From Bryobacterales bacterium (GTDB lineage Bacteria > Acidobacteriota > Terriglobia > Bryobacterales > Bryobacteraceae), in assembly GCA_003162425.1 (NCBI GenBank), contig PMOK01000047.1:5229-48563 (forward strand): 43,335 nt of DNA, given 5' to 3'. A program made the translations under genes and the position numbers. The notes below the pieces were generated by a model. It did not search any database. It was not told where the DNA came from and was given only the letters and a program-made list of their open reading frames with translations. This document shows positions 1 to 7,615 of this stretch, piece by piece. Numbering within the stretch: position 1 is the first letter of the stretch; the number at the start of each line of letters is the position of its first letter.

Positions 1-46
1 GCAGAGGTTTCAGGAGTTGGCAGAGGTTTCAGGAGTTGGCAGAGGT
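1..46. repeat. 19-bp tandem repeat at window edge
   Basis: The unit GCAGAGGTTTCAGGAGTTG occurs twice in perfect tandem (1-19 and 20-38) and begins a third, diverging copy at 39. The array may continue upstream of the window. It lies just 3' of the DUF3179 gene on the minus strand. I see no coding or structural role. Confidence 0.8.
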
Positions 47-53
47 CGGGGAG

Positions 54-1241
54 CTATCGGGTGTAGACGGTGGTGGTGGGGTTGTAGTTGCGCCAGTCGA
101 ACCAGTAGTCTTTGATTACGTAGACTGGGTCCAGGCAGGAGCCTACGGCTTTGCCTTCTGTGGCGCAGCCTTGGAAATTCCATTTGCTGCCGGTGGTCGC
201 GTCCATTAGGAAAAACTGCCCGGTCTCGGAGGTTCGGTAGAAATCTGCGTGGGTGCGGAATACGCGGATGGATTGGTTGTCGGGGCCGACGACTAGGATG
301 ATCGGCTCGGGGCCGATGTGATCTTTTACTAGTTTTTCGCGGAGGACCGTTTCGTAGGGGAAGGCGCGGGAGGCGCCGAAGGCTTGGATGCCTAACATTA
401 TGTCGCGCTGGGCTACACCAGGCTGGGGGAAGCTTAGGACCACACGGGCCTTTTTCATTTTCACGTCCCAGTCTTTTGGTGAATATTGAGATGCGTATGT
501 CGGGACATCTTTCAGGATGGTTCCGTTTGGTTGCTCGGTTTTCCAGAGGGCGAAGGTTAGTTCGTCGGAGGGGATCAGCTTCAGGACACGTCCAGCTAGG
601 GGTCCGGAAACGGCCACGCCATTGATCTGTTGCCAGTAGGTTCCGGTTTCCTCGTCACGCATGAGGAAGTTCTGATTGTTGATCCCTGAGAGATGGAAGG
701 TGAGCTTCAGCCCGTCTATCTCACGCCCTAACACCAGACCGGTGTGACAGAGCGTTCAATAGGTGGCCACGATGGGGACGCCGCCGACAACGTCGTTCAC
801 GATGTGATGGTAGGAGACTATGCGGATGGGGTAGGCGCGGGCTTCTCCGGCGATGTGGACGGCCATTACCATTTCCGCGCCGTCCAGTTTTGTATCGGTA
901 GCGGAGACAAAGTTGGGGCGGCCCATGGGATGGAACATGATTTCGTAGACGTTGACGCGCGCGAGTCCGGTGAAAAGGATGACTAACGCGACGGCGAACA
1001 TGACGGCGAGCTTGCGCAGCATTTTGGGTTCAGCGCGCCAGTATAAGAAGCCGGCTAGGAGAGCGCTGACGGCGCAGACCATTTCCACTCCCGGGCGGAA
1101 GCGGAGAATCTGGAGAGCTAGCGCTAGTTCGCGGGGCCCTTGGTGACGAAATGGGCGGATTACGTAGAGGGGATAAGCGAGGAACAAGAACGCAATCGCG
1201 AGGATGGCCGCGATTGCGAGCAGATAGTTTCGCTTTTGCAC
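54..1241 (-). CDS. DUF3179 membrane protein, predicted selenoprotein (in-frame UGA at 756-758)
   Basis: This is one 395-residue frame if the TGA at 756-758 is read as an amino acid. The N-terminal part has three hydrophobic segments (about 5-27, 53-68, 78-95), followed by a DUF3179 domain from about residue 105. The two open segments are in the same frame and the family match continues across the TGA without a gap: ...VPIVATY-[TGA]-TLCHTGLVLGREIDG... From my knowledge of the family, members carry TYCxxC here, so the TGA replaces the first Cys, giving U162-T-L-C165. A hairpin with SECIS features starts one base after the TGA. The GTG start at 1241 lies 1 nt after the stop of the upstream gene, so translation is probably coupled. 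The function of DUF3179 is not established; a UxxC pair suggests redox or metal chemistry. The alternative is a pseudogene with one nonsense mutation, which the intact downstream frame and the hairpin argue against. Confidence 0.82.
723..755 (-). promoter_or_regulatory. bacterial SECIS element candidate
   Basis: Counting the base after the TGA as +1 on the coding strand, bases +1 to +8 pair with +26 to +33 (8 bp, two G-U wobbles). Bases +9 and +10 (U, C) are bulged on the 5' side. Bases +11 to +15 pair with +21 to +25 (5 bp), and the loop +16 to +20 is GGUCU. The E. coli fdhF element, as known, also has a bulged U and a GGUC loop contacted by SelB. The distance from UGA to the loop Gs falls within the known bacterial range. 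Pairing was worked out by hand. Confidence 0.82.
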
Positions 1242-1242
1242 G

Positions 1243-1593
1243 CTATTTGCTGGCGGCGTCGGCGATTTTTTCGATTACCAGGGCGTTGGAGCCGCCGCGC
1301 GTGTACAACTTTCCGGTTATGGTGACGCGTTTGCCGGCGAATGGAAGAAGCCGTTGGTTCTGGCCTTCGGCTGGAACTTGATCCGAGATGGGCCAGTAAA
1401 TGGAGCCGTCATCTTGAAGAATGACGAGTTGGGAACCTTTGCGGGCGCAGGCCAGAGCGCAATCACGGCTGATGGGTTTGGTGAGTCCCTTGGTGAAGGC
1501 GCAAGCGGAATCGAGGACCCAGCCGGTTACGGTTTTCTCGTCGGCGGTGGCGAGGGAAGCGGTCAGGGCGAGGATAGCGAAGAGTGATTTCAT
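1243..1593 (-). CDS. small secreted cysteine-containing protein of unknown function
   Basis: This 116-aa protein starts at ATG 1593 with a strong GGAGG 8 nt upstream; the longer open frame upstream has no support. Residues 1-17 (MKSLFAILALTASLATA) are a signal peptide. The mature part carries Cys31 (DSACAF) and Cys45/Cys49 (RDCALACA), then a beta-rich segment ending KRVTITGKLYTRGG. It resembles small exported proteins I associate with acidobacteria that have no assigned function. Its stop codon is 1 nt before the GTG of the predicted DUF3179 selenoprotein, so the two form an operon. Three Cys in a secreted protein beside a putative UxxC membrane protein make a redox partnership conceivable, but this is inference. 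Confidence 0.8.
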   Translation of the reverse strand: MKSLFAILALTASLATADEKTVTGWVLDSACAFTKGLTKPISRDCALACARKGSQLVILQDDGSIYWPISDQVPAEGQNQRLLPFAGKRVTITGKLYTRGGSNALVIEKIADAASK

Positions 1594-1679
1594 AAAAGAC
1601 CTCCGGGTTTCTAGGCAGTGTAGCGGAGGAGGGTTGTGTGGGCAATAGTGGGAATGTATTAGGAAAGGCACCAGCTCCC

Positions 1680-2159
1680 TTACGGTCGCGGTTCGGTAAC
1701 GCCGGTGAAAGCGGCGGTTAGTTTTTGGTGGGTTACTGAGAGTTCTTCGGGTAAGACGCGGGTTTCCGAGACTGTGGTGATGAAGCTGGTGTCGCCGGAC
1801 CAACGCGGGAGCACATGCAGATGGATGTGATCCGCGATTCCCGCGCCGGCGCTTTCGCCCAGGTTCATGCCTAAGTTGAAGCCGGTGGGTTTGTAAATGG
1901 CGGCCAGGTGACGCTGGGCTTGTTGGGCCAATAAAATCATTTCCTGAAGCGTTTCTGAAGAAGCGGCGTCGAGCGTGGAGACGTGTTCATAGGGGACGAC
2001 CATGAGATGGCCGGTGGTGTATGGATACAGGTTCAGAAGGACGAAGTTGAGCTTGCCGCGATAAACGACGAAGTTCTCCGGGCGGCAAAAGACGCATCCG
2101 GTTTCGGGAATTTGCTTTTGAACGTACTGATAGCGCCAGGGACTCCAAAGGTAGTCCAT
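1680..2159 (-). CDS. HIT family hydrolase / nucleotidyltransferase
   Basis: This 159-aa protein carries the histidine triad H111-I-H113-L-H115 (HIHLHVLPRW), the active site of HIT enzymes, in which the middle His forms a nucleotidyl intermediate. Cys22 and Cys25 (CVFC) near the N-terminus match the zinc site of many bacterial HIT proteins. The opening WSPWRYQYV is typical of the Ap4A phosphorylase-like/FHIT-like branch, which splits dinucleoside polyphosphates or AMP conjugates; the exact substrate cannot be read from sequence. The start ATG at 2159 lies 10 nt after the HU/IHF stop, so it is probably the last gene of the rpsA operon. Confidence 0.9.
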   Translation of the reverse strand: MDYLWSPWRYQYVQKQIPETGCVFCRPENFVVYRGKLNFVLLNLYPYTTGHLMVVPYEHVSTLDAASSETLQEMILLAQQAQRHLAAIYKPTGFNLGMNLGESAGAGIADHIHLHVLPRWSGDTSFITTVSETRVLPEELSVTHQKLTAAFTGVTEPRP

Positions 2160-2169
2160 ACCTCTATCG

Positions 2170-2505
2170 CTATTGAGTTGCGGGCGGTTCGACGCCAGGC
2201 GAAGGCGGCGCAGCGCCGGGTTCTCCGGCGGAGGTATTCACCAGATCCTTCAATTCTTTACTGGGCTTGAAATAAGGTATGCGCTTGGACGGCACTTCGA
2301 CGCGAGTACCGGTCTTGGGATTGCGTCCGACGCGCGGCTGCCGCTGCCGGGTGCGGAAGCTGCCAAATCCACGGATTTCGATCTTGTCGCCCCCACGCAG
2401 GGAACGAACGATGCTGTCGAAGATTGCTTCTACGATCACCTCGGAATCCTTGCGGGTCATTTCCACGACCCGGGAGACTTCCTCGATCAACTCGGCCTTC
2501 GTCAT
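2170..2505 (-). CDS. HU/IHF family DNA-binding protein
   Basis: This 111-aa protein has the complete bacterial histone-like fold: N-terminal helices (MTKAELIEEVSRVVEMTRKDSEVIVEAI), then beta strands with the DNA-binding arm GRNPKTGTRVEVPSKRIPYFKPSKEL. It continues past the usual end (about residue 95) as a short Ala/Pro-rich tail (GAAPPSPGVEPPATQ). It bends DNA and helps organise the nucleoid. Position directly after rpsA copies the rpsA-ihfB order of E. coli, so it may be the IHF-beta type, but HU and IHF cannot be separated safely here. Confidence 0.93.
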   Translation of the reverse strand: MTKAELIEEVSRVVEMTRKDSEVIVEAIFDSIVRSLRGGDKIEIRGFGSFRTRQRQPRVGRNPKTGTRVEVPSKRIPYFKPSKELKDLVNTSAGEPGAAPPSPGVEPPATQ

Positions 2506-2535
2506 TTGTGCTTTATCTCCCTTGTGAGGCGGGTT

Positions 2536-4263
2536 TTACCGGCCTTCTCCCTTAACTCTGGTATTCATAACTTCTTCGATAGTCATGGTGGCTGCCGTGG
2601 CGTGGCGCTGGTAATCGTCCAGCCTGGTTTTTTCCTCATCATCGGACAGCGCCCGAATGCTGAGGCCGATTTTCTTTTCGCCCTCGTTCAGTTTCACGAC
2701 TTTGAAATCCATCTCTTCGCCGATTGGCAAGGGCGATTCCTCATGCCGCCGGTCGGAGGAGGCTGGGATTTCGGAGCGGTGGCAGAGGCCTTCGACGCCG
2801 GGAGCCAACTCCACGAAAACTCCAAAATTGCAGGCGCGGCAGACGCGGCCGCGTACGACATCTCCCACCTGGTGGGCGCGGAAGAACGATTCCCAGGCGT
2901 CGGGGTGAAGCTGTTTCACTCCGAGCGAAAGGCGGCGGTTGGGGGCGTCGATGTTCAGAATGACGGCCTGCACCAACTGGCCTTTCTTCACCACTTCGGA
3001 GGGATGTTTGATGCGTTTGGTCCAAGACAGATCTGAAATATGCACCAAGCCGTCGATGCCTTCTTCGATTTCAACGAAAGCGCCGAAGTCGGTGAGCTTG
3101 CGGACACGGCCTTCGACGACGGAGCCGATAGCATAACGATCCGCTACGGTGGTCCAGGGATCGGCTTCGAGCTGTTTGATGCCGAGCGAGACGCGGCGCT
3201 CGCGGGGTTTGACTTCGAGCACGACGGTCTCCACCTGGTCGCCCACCTTGACCACTTTGCTGGGATGCTTCATGCGGCGGCTCCAGGTCATTTCGGAGAT
3301 GTGGATGAGGCCTTCGACGCCGGGTTCGAGTTCGACGAAGGCGCCGTAATCGGTAACGCTGACGACACGGCCGATGACACGCGAGGAACGGGGGTAGCGT
3401 TGGTCGATGCTTTCCCAGGGGTCGGGAACGAGCTGCTTCAACCCGAGCGAGATGCGTTCCTTTTCCTTGTCGAACTTGAGGATCTTGACGGTGATTTCGT
3501 CGCCGGCGTTGACCATTTCGGAAGGATGGTTGACGCGGCCATAGGACATGTCGCTGACATGCAGAAGGCCATCGATGCCGCCCAGATCGATAAAGGCGCC
3601 GTATTCGGTGAGGTTTTTGACAATTCCAGTTACGACGCCACCCTCTTCGAGAACCTGGAGTGCGGCGCTTTTCCGAACGAGCTGTTCTTCCTCGACCGCC
3701 ATTTTTCGCGACACGACGACATTGCCGCGGCGGCGGTTGAGTTTGACGATCTTGACCGGGATATCTTGCCCGAGGAAAGAATCCAGATTGTGAATGGGGC
3801 GGACATCGATTTGGGAACCGGGCATGAAGGCTGGGACGCCGACATCCACGGAGAGGCCACCTTTGATGCGGCCCGTGACGCGGCCGGAGACCACCAGAGC
3901 ATCGCGATGGGCTTTTTCGAGATTATCCCAGCAGCGGATGCGGCTGGCTTTTTCGTGCGACAGCAGAATGTAACCTTCTGGTTGCACGCCCTGGCGGTCG
4001 ACCATCACGTCGATCAAATCGCCGGATTGGATTTGGACGCTGCCGTCGGGCTGGCGGAATTGTTCGATGGGAACGAGGCCCTCTGACTTGTATCCGAAGT
4101 CGATGATGACGTCAGTATCGTGAAGTTTTACAACGCGGCCCTGGAGCAATTCGCCTTCATGAGGCGGCGCGAAATGGCCATAGTCTTCGATGAGCTGCTC
4201 GTAGTCCGCTTCTTCGGCGGACACGTGTAGTTCCAAGTTGGGCTCATCAGCTCTGCTGGCCAT
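2536..4263 (-). CDS. rpsA: 30S ribosomal protein S1
   Basis: About 575 aa with six S1 (OB-fold) repeats starting near residues 37, 122, 208, 293, 380 and 466. Repeats 3-5 carry the typical GAFVEL..G.EGLxHxS pattern. Repeats 1 and 2 are divergent, as expected for the part that binds the 30S subunit, and repeats 3-6 bind mRNA. The length fits ribosomal S1 rather than a short S1-domain protein. I chose ATG 4263 because GGGAG (4276-4272) sits 8 nt upstream; ATG at 4269 or 4284 is also possible. A good sigma-70 promoter lies at 4340-4368. Long open frames on the opposite strand here are shadows of this gene. Confidence 0.95.
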   Translation of the reverse strand: MASRADEPNLELHVSAEEADYEQLIEDYGHFAPPHEGELLQGRVVKLHDTDVIIDFGYKSEGLVPIEQFRQPDGSVQIQSGDLIDVMVDRQGVQPEGYILLSHEKASRIRCWDNLEKAHRDALVVSGRVTGRIKGGLSVDVGVPAFMPGSQIDVRPIHNLDSFLGQDIPVKIVKLNRRRGNVVVSRKMAVEEEQLVRKSAALQVLEEGGVVTGIVKNLTEYGAFIDLGGIDGLLHVSDMSYGRVNHPSEMVNAGDEITVKILKFDKEKERISLGLKQLVPDPWESIDQRYPRSSRVIGRVVSVTDYGAFVELEPGVEGLIHISEMTWSRRMKHPSKVVKVGDQVETVVLEVKPRERRVSLGIKQLEADPWTTVADRYAIGSVVEGRVRKLTDFGAFVEIEEGIDGLVHISDLSWTKRIKHPSEVVKKGQLVQAVILNIDAPNRRLSLGVKQLHPDAWESFFRAHQVGDVVRGRVCRACNFGVFVELAPGVEGLCHRSEIPASSDRRHEESPLPIGEEMDFKVVKLNEGEKKIGLSIRALSDDEEKTRLDDYQRHATAATMTIEEVMNTRVKGEGR

Positions 4264-4339
4264 TGCCATAACTCCCGCGTTCATGCTAACTGCGACGGCA
4301 TGGAAGGGATACAAATCGTTGATACGTCAGTACTTCAGA

Positions 4340-4368
4340 ACTATAGCCGAGCCGCGAGCGGAAGTCAA
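4340..4368 (-). promoter_or_regulatory. sigma-70 promoter of rpsA
   Basis: On the minus strand TTGACT (4368-4363) is followed after exactly 17 nt by TATAGT (4345-4340). Each differs from consensus by one base. The predicted transcript start is near 4333, giving a leader of about 70 nt before the rpsA start. Confidence 0.8.
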
Positions 4369-4416
4369 CCGCGCCAATTCGCTGGATTTGGGTTGCGGGG
4401 GGGATGGAATGGCCCT

Positions 4417-4638
4417 TCATTCGCGTCCACAGATGTCCGGGGTGCGGCACATTCCGCCTGGACAGGCAGGCATTCCTGCGTTTTTCGGTTTCCCATTGGA
4501 GTGGGCCGAGAAGGTGGAAAGCGCGGTGGCGAGGTGCGATTGGCCGCAACCGGGGCAGGCAATCGCATCGCCATTATGACGGACCAGCTTCTCGAATTTG
4601 GTTCCACAATCTTCACAAACGTATTCAAAGATAGGCAT
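4417..4638 (-). CDS. FmdB-type zinc ribbon protein
   Basis: This 73-aa protein opens with MPIFEYVCEDCGTKFEKLVR and has two knuckles, Cys8/Cys11 and Cys28/Cys31 (CPGC), the FmdB/CxxC_CxxC_SSSS regulatory family pattern. A Cys-containing tail follows (CPGGMC...C). The fold binds one zinc. The family is widespread and its role is unclear; FmdB was named as a putative regulator of formamidase. It lies upstream of rpsA on the same strand but rpsA has its own promoter in between. Confidence 0.88.
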   Translation of the reverse strand: MPIFEYVCEDCGTKFEKLVRHNGDAIACPGCGQSHLATALSTFSAHSNGKPKNAGMPACPGGMCRTPDICGRE

Positions 4639-4720
4639 TTTTAGGACTTCGACCCCCTCTTGCGGCGTCTGTTTGATTTTAGCGCAGAGGAGGGTGGTGG
4701 TGGGTGGGCTGAAAAGCGTC

Positions 4721-4747
4721 TGTCCCCTTGCTGACGCGCGGGGCTAC
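4721..4747. repeat. 27-bp dispersed repeat, copy 1
   Basis: TGTCCCCTTGCTGACGCGCG continues to GGGCTAC. The same 27 bp with one change occurs at 7267-7293. CCCC and GGGG at its ends of the core can pair. It sits in the 148-bp gap between fmdB and the 3' end of arsC, which otherwise holds nothing I recognise apart from a weak GCAGC/GCTGC dyad near 4760-4776. Confidence 0.75.
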
Positions 4748-4786
4748 GATCCGCGGCGTGCAGCAACGAATGGCTGCTCCACAGGG

Positions 4787-5188
4787 TCAAAGGGTGCGCA
4801 GGTATTCGCGGATCTGGTCGCGCACCTTGCGGAAGAGCGCCAGGCGTTCCTCTTCGGCGCCTTGGAAGGCGGCGGGGTCTTCGAAGGAGTGATGAAGCGA
4901 GACGGTTCCGGGAAAGAACGGGCAGTTGTCTTTGGCGTTATCGCAAACTGTGAGGACGTAATCGAACTGTTCGCCTTGAAACTCGTTCACGTGCTTGGAA
5001 CGATGGGTGGAAATGTCGATGCCCAGCTCGCGCATGACGGCGATTGCTTCGGGGCGAACATGGCTTGGGTTGGTTCCGGCGCTGAAGACTTCGAAGCGAT
5101 GGCCCGCGTCGTGGCGTAGCAGGCCTTCGGCCATTTGGCTTCGGGCTGAATTTCCGGTGCAGAGAATGAGGACTCGTTTCTTATGCAT
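4787..5188 (-). CDS. arsC: thioredoxin-coupled arsenate reductase (LMW-PTPase fold)
   Basis: This 133-aa protein has the phosphatase-like loop C10-T-G-N-S-A-R-S and the redox pair Cys82/Cys89 (VCDNAKDNC). These are the same three positions used by the staphylococcal pI258 ArsC. The enzyme reduces arsenate to arsenite: Cys10 attacks arsenate, Cys82 and Cys89 relay to a disulfide, and thioredoxin resets it. ATG 5188 was chosen because family members begin just before VLILCTGNSARS and it lies 2 nt after the acr3 stop; the longer upstream frame overlaps acr3. Last gene of the ars operon. Confidence 0.93.
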   Translation of the reverse strand: MHKKRVLILCTGNSARSQMAEGLLRHDAGHRFEVFSAGTNPSHVRPEAIAVMRELGIDISTHRSKHVNEFQGEQFDYVLTVCDNAKDNCPFFPGTVSLHHSFEDPAAFQGAEEERLALFRKVRDQIREYLRTL

Positions 5189-5190
5189 CG

Positions 5191-6282
5191 TTAGATTGTC
5201 CTCTCGGCAGGGAACCAGTGCCGGGTGCGGTTGCAGGCGGCGCAAACCGAGAGCATGACGGGCACTTCCACCAGGACGCCTACGACTGTTGCCAAGGCGG
5301 CGCCGGATTCGGGGCCGAACAGCGCAATGGCGGTGGCGACGGCCAACTCAAAGAAATTCGACGCGCCGATAAGGGCGCCCGGAGCGGCCACGGAATGCTC
5401 AACCTTGAGCCATTTCATCAGGCCGTAAGCGAGGCCGGCGTTGAGGTAAACCTGCAAAGTAATGGGCACCGCAATCAGCAGTACATGGAAAAACCGCCCT
5501 GTAATGTTATCCGCCTGAAAGGCAAAAATGAGGACCAACGTGCCGAGCAGCGCCGTAATGGTGACGGGTGCGAATTTCGGCAGCAACACGCCTTCAAACC
5601 ACGCGCGCCCGTGCCTACCTACAAGTAGGGAGCGCAGGAGCACACCGGCCAGCAGAGGCACGACGATAAACACCAGCACGGAGGTGAGCAGCACGTTAAA
5701 CGGCACGGTGAGCGACGAGGCGCCATGCACGAGAAACTGCACTATGGGGACGAACAGAACCAGCATGATGAGGTCGTTCACCGATACCTGCACGAGCGTA
5801 TAGGCGGGATCCCCTTTGGTGAGATGACTCCAGACGAAAACCATTGCCGTACATGGCGCAGCCGCCAGAATGATGCAGCCTGCAATGTACTGATCGGCTT
5901 CGGCGGGAGTGATGAAGGCGGCAAAGATGAAGCGGAAGAACGCCCATGCCAGCAGCGCCATCGAGAAAGGCTTCACTACCCAATTGATGAACAGCGTCAC
6001 GAGCAACCCGGCGGGCCGTCGCCCGACGTTTTTTATCGACGAGAAATCGACTTTCATCATCATGGGCGTAATCATGAGCCAGATGAGGGCGGCGATGGGG
6101 GCATTGATCTGGCTTCCGTGGCCAAACTCGATGCCGCGCAGGCTGGCGATGGCGGCAGGCAGGAGCTTCCCCAAGCCGATGCCCGCCGCCATGCAGAGCG
6201 CCACCCAAATCGACAGATAGCGCTCGAAGGTGCCGAGCCCGCCGCTTGCTTCAGAAGGATTTATTGTTGTTGCTTGCGCCAT
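5191..6282 (-). CDS. acr3: ACR3 family arsenite efflux permease
   Basis: About 363 aa with some ten hydrophobic segments, starting FERYLSIWVALCMAAGIGLG and containing IWLMITPMMMKVDFSSI, the signature CIILAAAPCTAMVFVWSHLTKGDP with the conserved Cys, and the late GASNFFELAVATAIALFG. These mark the bile/arsenite/riboflavin transporter superfamily, ACR3 branch, which exports arsenite using the proton-motive force. ATG 6282 is preferred; the GTG at 6306 would add eight charged residues. Reading order arsM-acr3-arsC on one strand supports its role as the exit pump for the arsenite made by ArsC. Confidence 0.94.
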   Translation of the reverse strand: MAQATTINPSEASGGLGTFERYLSIWVALCMAAGIGLGKLLPAAIASLRGIEFGHGSQINAPIAALIWLMITPMMMKVDFSSIKNVGRRPAGLLVTLFINWVVKPFSMALLAWAFFRFIFAAFITPAEADQYIAGCIILAAAPCTAMVFVWSHLTKGDPAYTLVQVSVNDLIMLVLFVPIVQFLVHGASSLTVPFNVLLTSVLVFIVVPLLAGVLLRSLLVGRHGRAWFEGVLLPKFAPVTITALLGTLVLIFAFQADNITGRFFHVLLIAVPITLQVYLNAGLAYGLMKWLKVEHSVAAPGALIGASNFFELAVATAIALFGPESGAALATVVGVLVEVPVMLSVCAACNRTRHWFPAERTI

Positions 6283-6315
6283 TCTTTTCGCTCTTTCCCT
6301 AGCCACTTACAGTTG

Positions 6316-6404
6316 AAGACGCCGGTCCAACGGCGACCGAATGCCAGGCGTTCACACGAGTGTGAACGCGGCACGCAGTAGTGCGTGCGCTATACGGGCG
6401 TCTT
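6316..6404. repeat. cloverleaf-forming intergenic repeat, copy A
   Basis: An 89-bp element closed by AAGACGCC (6316-6323) and GGCGTCTT (6397-6404). Inside are three further perfect dyads: CGGTC/GACCG, GTTCACAC-GA-GTGTGAAC, and GCACGCA-GTAG-TGCGTGC. Together they can fold as a closing stem with three arms. It is closely matched by copy B at 13061-13152, and the last two arms recur at 7658-7698. It lies between arsM and acr3, so it would be transcribed within the ars mRNA. Confidence 0.85.
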
Positions 6405-6416
6405 TTGGCAACTCCC

Positions 6417-7256
6417 TCACGCGCAGCAGCCCGGCTTGCAGCAGGCGGTTTGGGCGGGTTTTACGGCGCGGATGAAGGCGCTTTTGAATTTGCCATCGAT
6501 GGCCGGGGCGAGGGCGTCTACGTCGATGCCATTGGCGGTGAGAAACTGGCGGGCGTCTTCAATGGAATATACGCGGGTTGTTTCGATGTCGATGGATTTG
6601 AAGCCGGCCGCGTTGAGTTTGGTGATGTATTCAGAATCTTTGAGGGCGCCCGCGATGCAGCCTACCCACAACTCGACATGCCGACGCACTTCGGCGGGAA
6701 CATCTCCCGTGACGACGACATCGGAGACCGCGAGCCGGCCGCCTGGTTTCAATACGCGGAAGGCCTCGCGCAGTACGCGATCTTTGTCGGCCGAGAGGTT
6801 GATCACGCAATTGGAAATGATGACGTCGACGGAATTGTCGGGCAGGGGGATATTCTCGATCTCACCCTTGAGGAATTCGACGTTTTCGACGCCGGCTTTG
6901 AGCTGGTTTTGGCGGGCCAGGGCGAGCATTTCGTCGGTCATGTCGAGACCGTAAGCTTTGCCAGAGGGTCCTACGCGGCGGGCGGAGAGCAAGACATCGA
7001 TGCCGCCGCCGGAGCCGAGATCGAGGACGGTTTCGCCGGGATTCAGTTTGGCAAGGGCGGTGGGGTTGCCGCAGCCGAGAGAGGCTTTGACGGCTTGCTC
7101 GGGGAGTCCGGAGGTTTGAGAGGCGTCGTAGAGGTTGGAGGTGATTGGATCGCAGGCATCCAGAGCGGGCGATGCGCCGCAACAAGAGCTACCGCCTGTC
7201 GAAACGCGCAGAGCGGCTTGGCCGTATTTTTCTTTTACTACATCTTTGATTTCCAT
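6417..7256 (-). CDS. arsM: arsenite S-adenosylmethionine methyltransferase
   Basis: This 279-aa protein has the SAM-binding motif [21 protein letters not shown] (about 77-97). It has the three Cys that define ArsM: Cys62 (SLGCGNP), Cys150 (SNCVINL) and Cys200 (WVGCIAGAL), which bind As(III) during stepwise methylation. Extra Cys pairs lie near the N-terminus (SSCCGAS) and at the end (CCKPGCCA). ATG 7256 has AGGAG 6 nt upstream and overlaps the arsR stop by 19 nt. It detoxifies or volatilises arsenite in parallel with efflux by ACR3. Confidence 0.94.
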   Translation of the reverse strand: MEIKDVVKEKYGQAALRVSTGGSSCCGASPALDACDPITSNLYDASQTSGLPEQAVKASLGCGNPTALAKLNPGETVLDLGSGGGIDVLLSARRVGPSGKAYGLDMTDEMLALARQNQLKAGVENVEFLKGEIENIPLPDNSVDVIISNCVINLSADKDRVLREAFRVLKPGGRLAVSDVVVTGDVPAEVRRHVELWVGCIAGALKDSEYITKLNAAGFKSIDIETTRVYSIEDARQFLTANGIDVDALAPAIDGKFKSAFIRAVKPAQTACCKPGCCA

Positions 7257-7615
7257 GGTGTCTCCTTGTCCCCTTGCTTACGCGCGGGGCTACTTAAATT
7301 GATCCCGGTGTTGCGGGTGCAGCACTCGGCGTAGAGAAAGCCGAGGAGTTCTTCCAAGGCCACGGTGTTGGCGGTGTACCAAAGGAAGGTACTGTCGCGG
7401 CGCACGCGGACCAGATCCTCATTTTTGAGTTTCTCGAGGTGATGCGAGAGTGTTGAATTCGGGATGCCGAGCTCATTTTGGATTTCGCCGACCACCAGGC
7501 CTTCGGGGTGAGCGGAGAGGAGCAGGCGCATGATGCGGAGGCGGGGCTCGGTTCCCATGGCGGAGAGCATGTCGGCGTAGCGGGCTACGTGTTGGGATTG
7601 CTTTCCGGATCTCAC
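7238..7615 (-). CDS. arsR: ArsR/SmtB family transcriptional repressor
   Basis: About 125 aa with a winged helix: PRLRIMRLLLSAHPEGLVVGEIQNELGIPNSTLSHHLEKLKNEDLVRVRRDSTFLWY. Recognition helix NSTLSHHLEKL and wing RRDSTFLWY are typical. The Cys pair in YAECCTRN near the C-terminus may sense As(III). I prefer GTG 7615 because it lies directly at the predicted transcript start; an internal ATG at 7570 would clip helix 1, and the longer frame to 7684 runs through the promoter and a repeat. The last 20 or so residues ([16 protein letters not shown]...) are encoded by the 27-bp dispersed repeat and the arsM ribosome-binding region, so the tail is probably repeat-derived. Confidence 0.88.
   Translation of the reverse strand: MRSGKQSQHVARYADMLSAMGTEPRLRIMRLLLSAHPEGLVVGEIQNELGIPNSTLSHHLEKLKNEDLVRVRRDSTFLWYTANTVALEELLGFLYAECCTRNTGINLSSPARKQGDKETPWKSKM
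7267..7293. repeat. 27-bp dispersed repeat, copy 2, inside the arsR 3' end
   Basis: Same sequence as 4721-4747 with one base changed (CTTACG for CTGACG). It is read as codons of the arsR tail and ends about 10 nt before the arsM start. Confidence 0.75.

Noticed and set aside
54..734. Separate 226-aa gene starting at GTG 734
   Set aside because: It begins in the middle of the DUF3179 domain, has no ribosome-binding site, and is in frame with the upstream part across the TGA.
756..1241. Pseudogene by nonsense mutation
   Set aside because: Both halves are intact, the TGA is at a Cys position and a SECIS-like hairpin follows; kept only as the fallback explanation.
3040..4086. 348-aa plus-strand open frame opposite rpsA
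   Set aside because: Repeated Asp/Phe/Ala-rich shadow of the S1 repeats, with no start signal.
6381..7334. 317-aa plus-strand open frame opposite arsM
   Set aside because: Antisense shadow of a clear methyltransferase gene.
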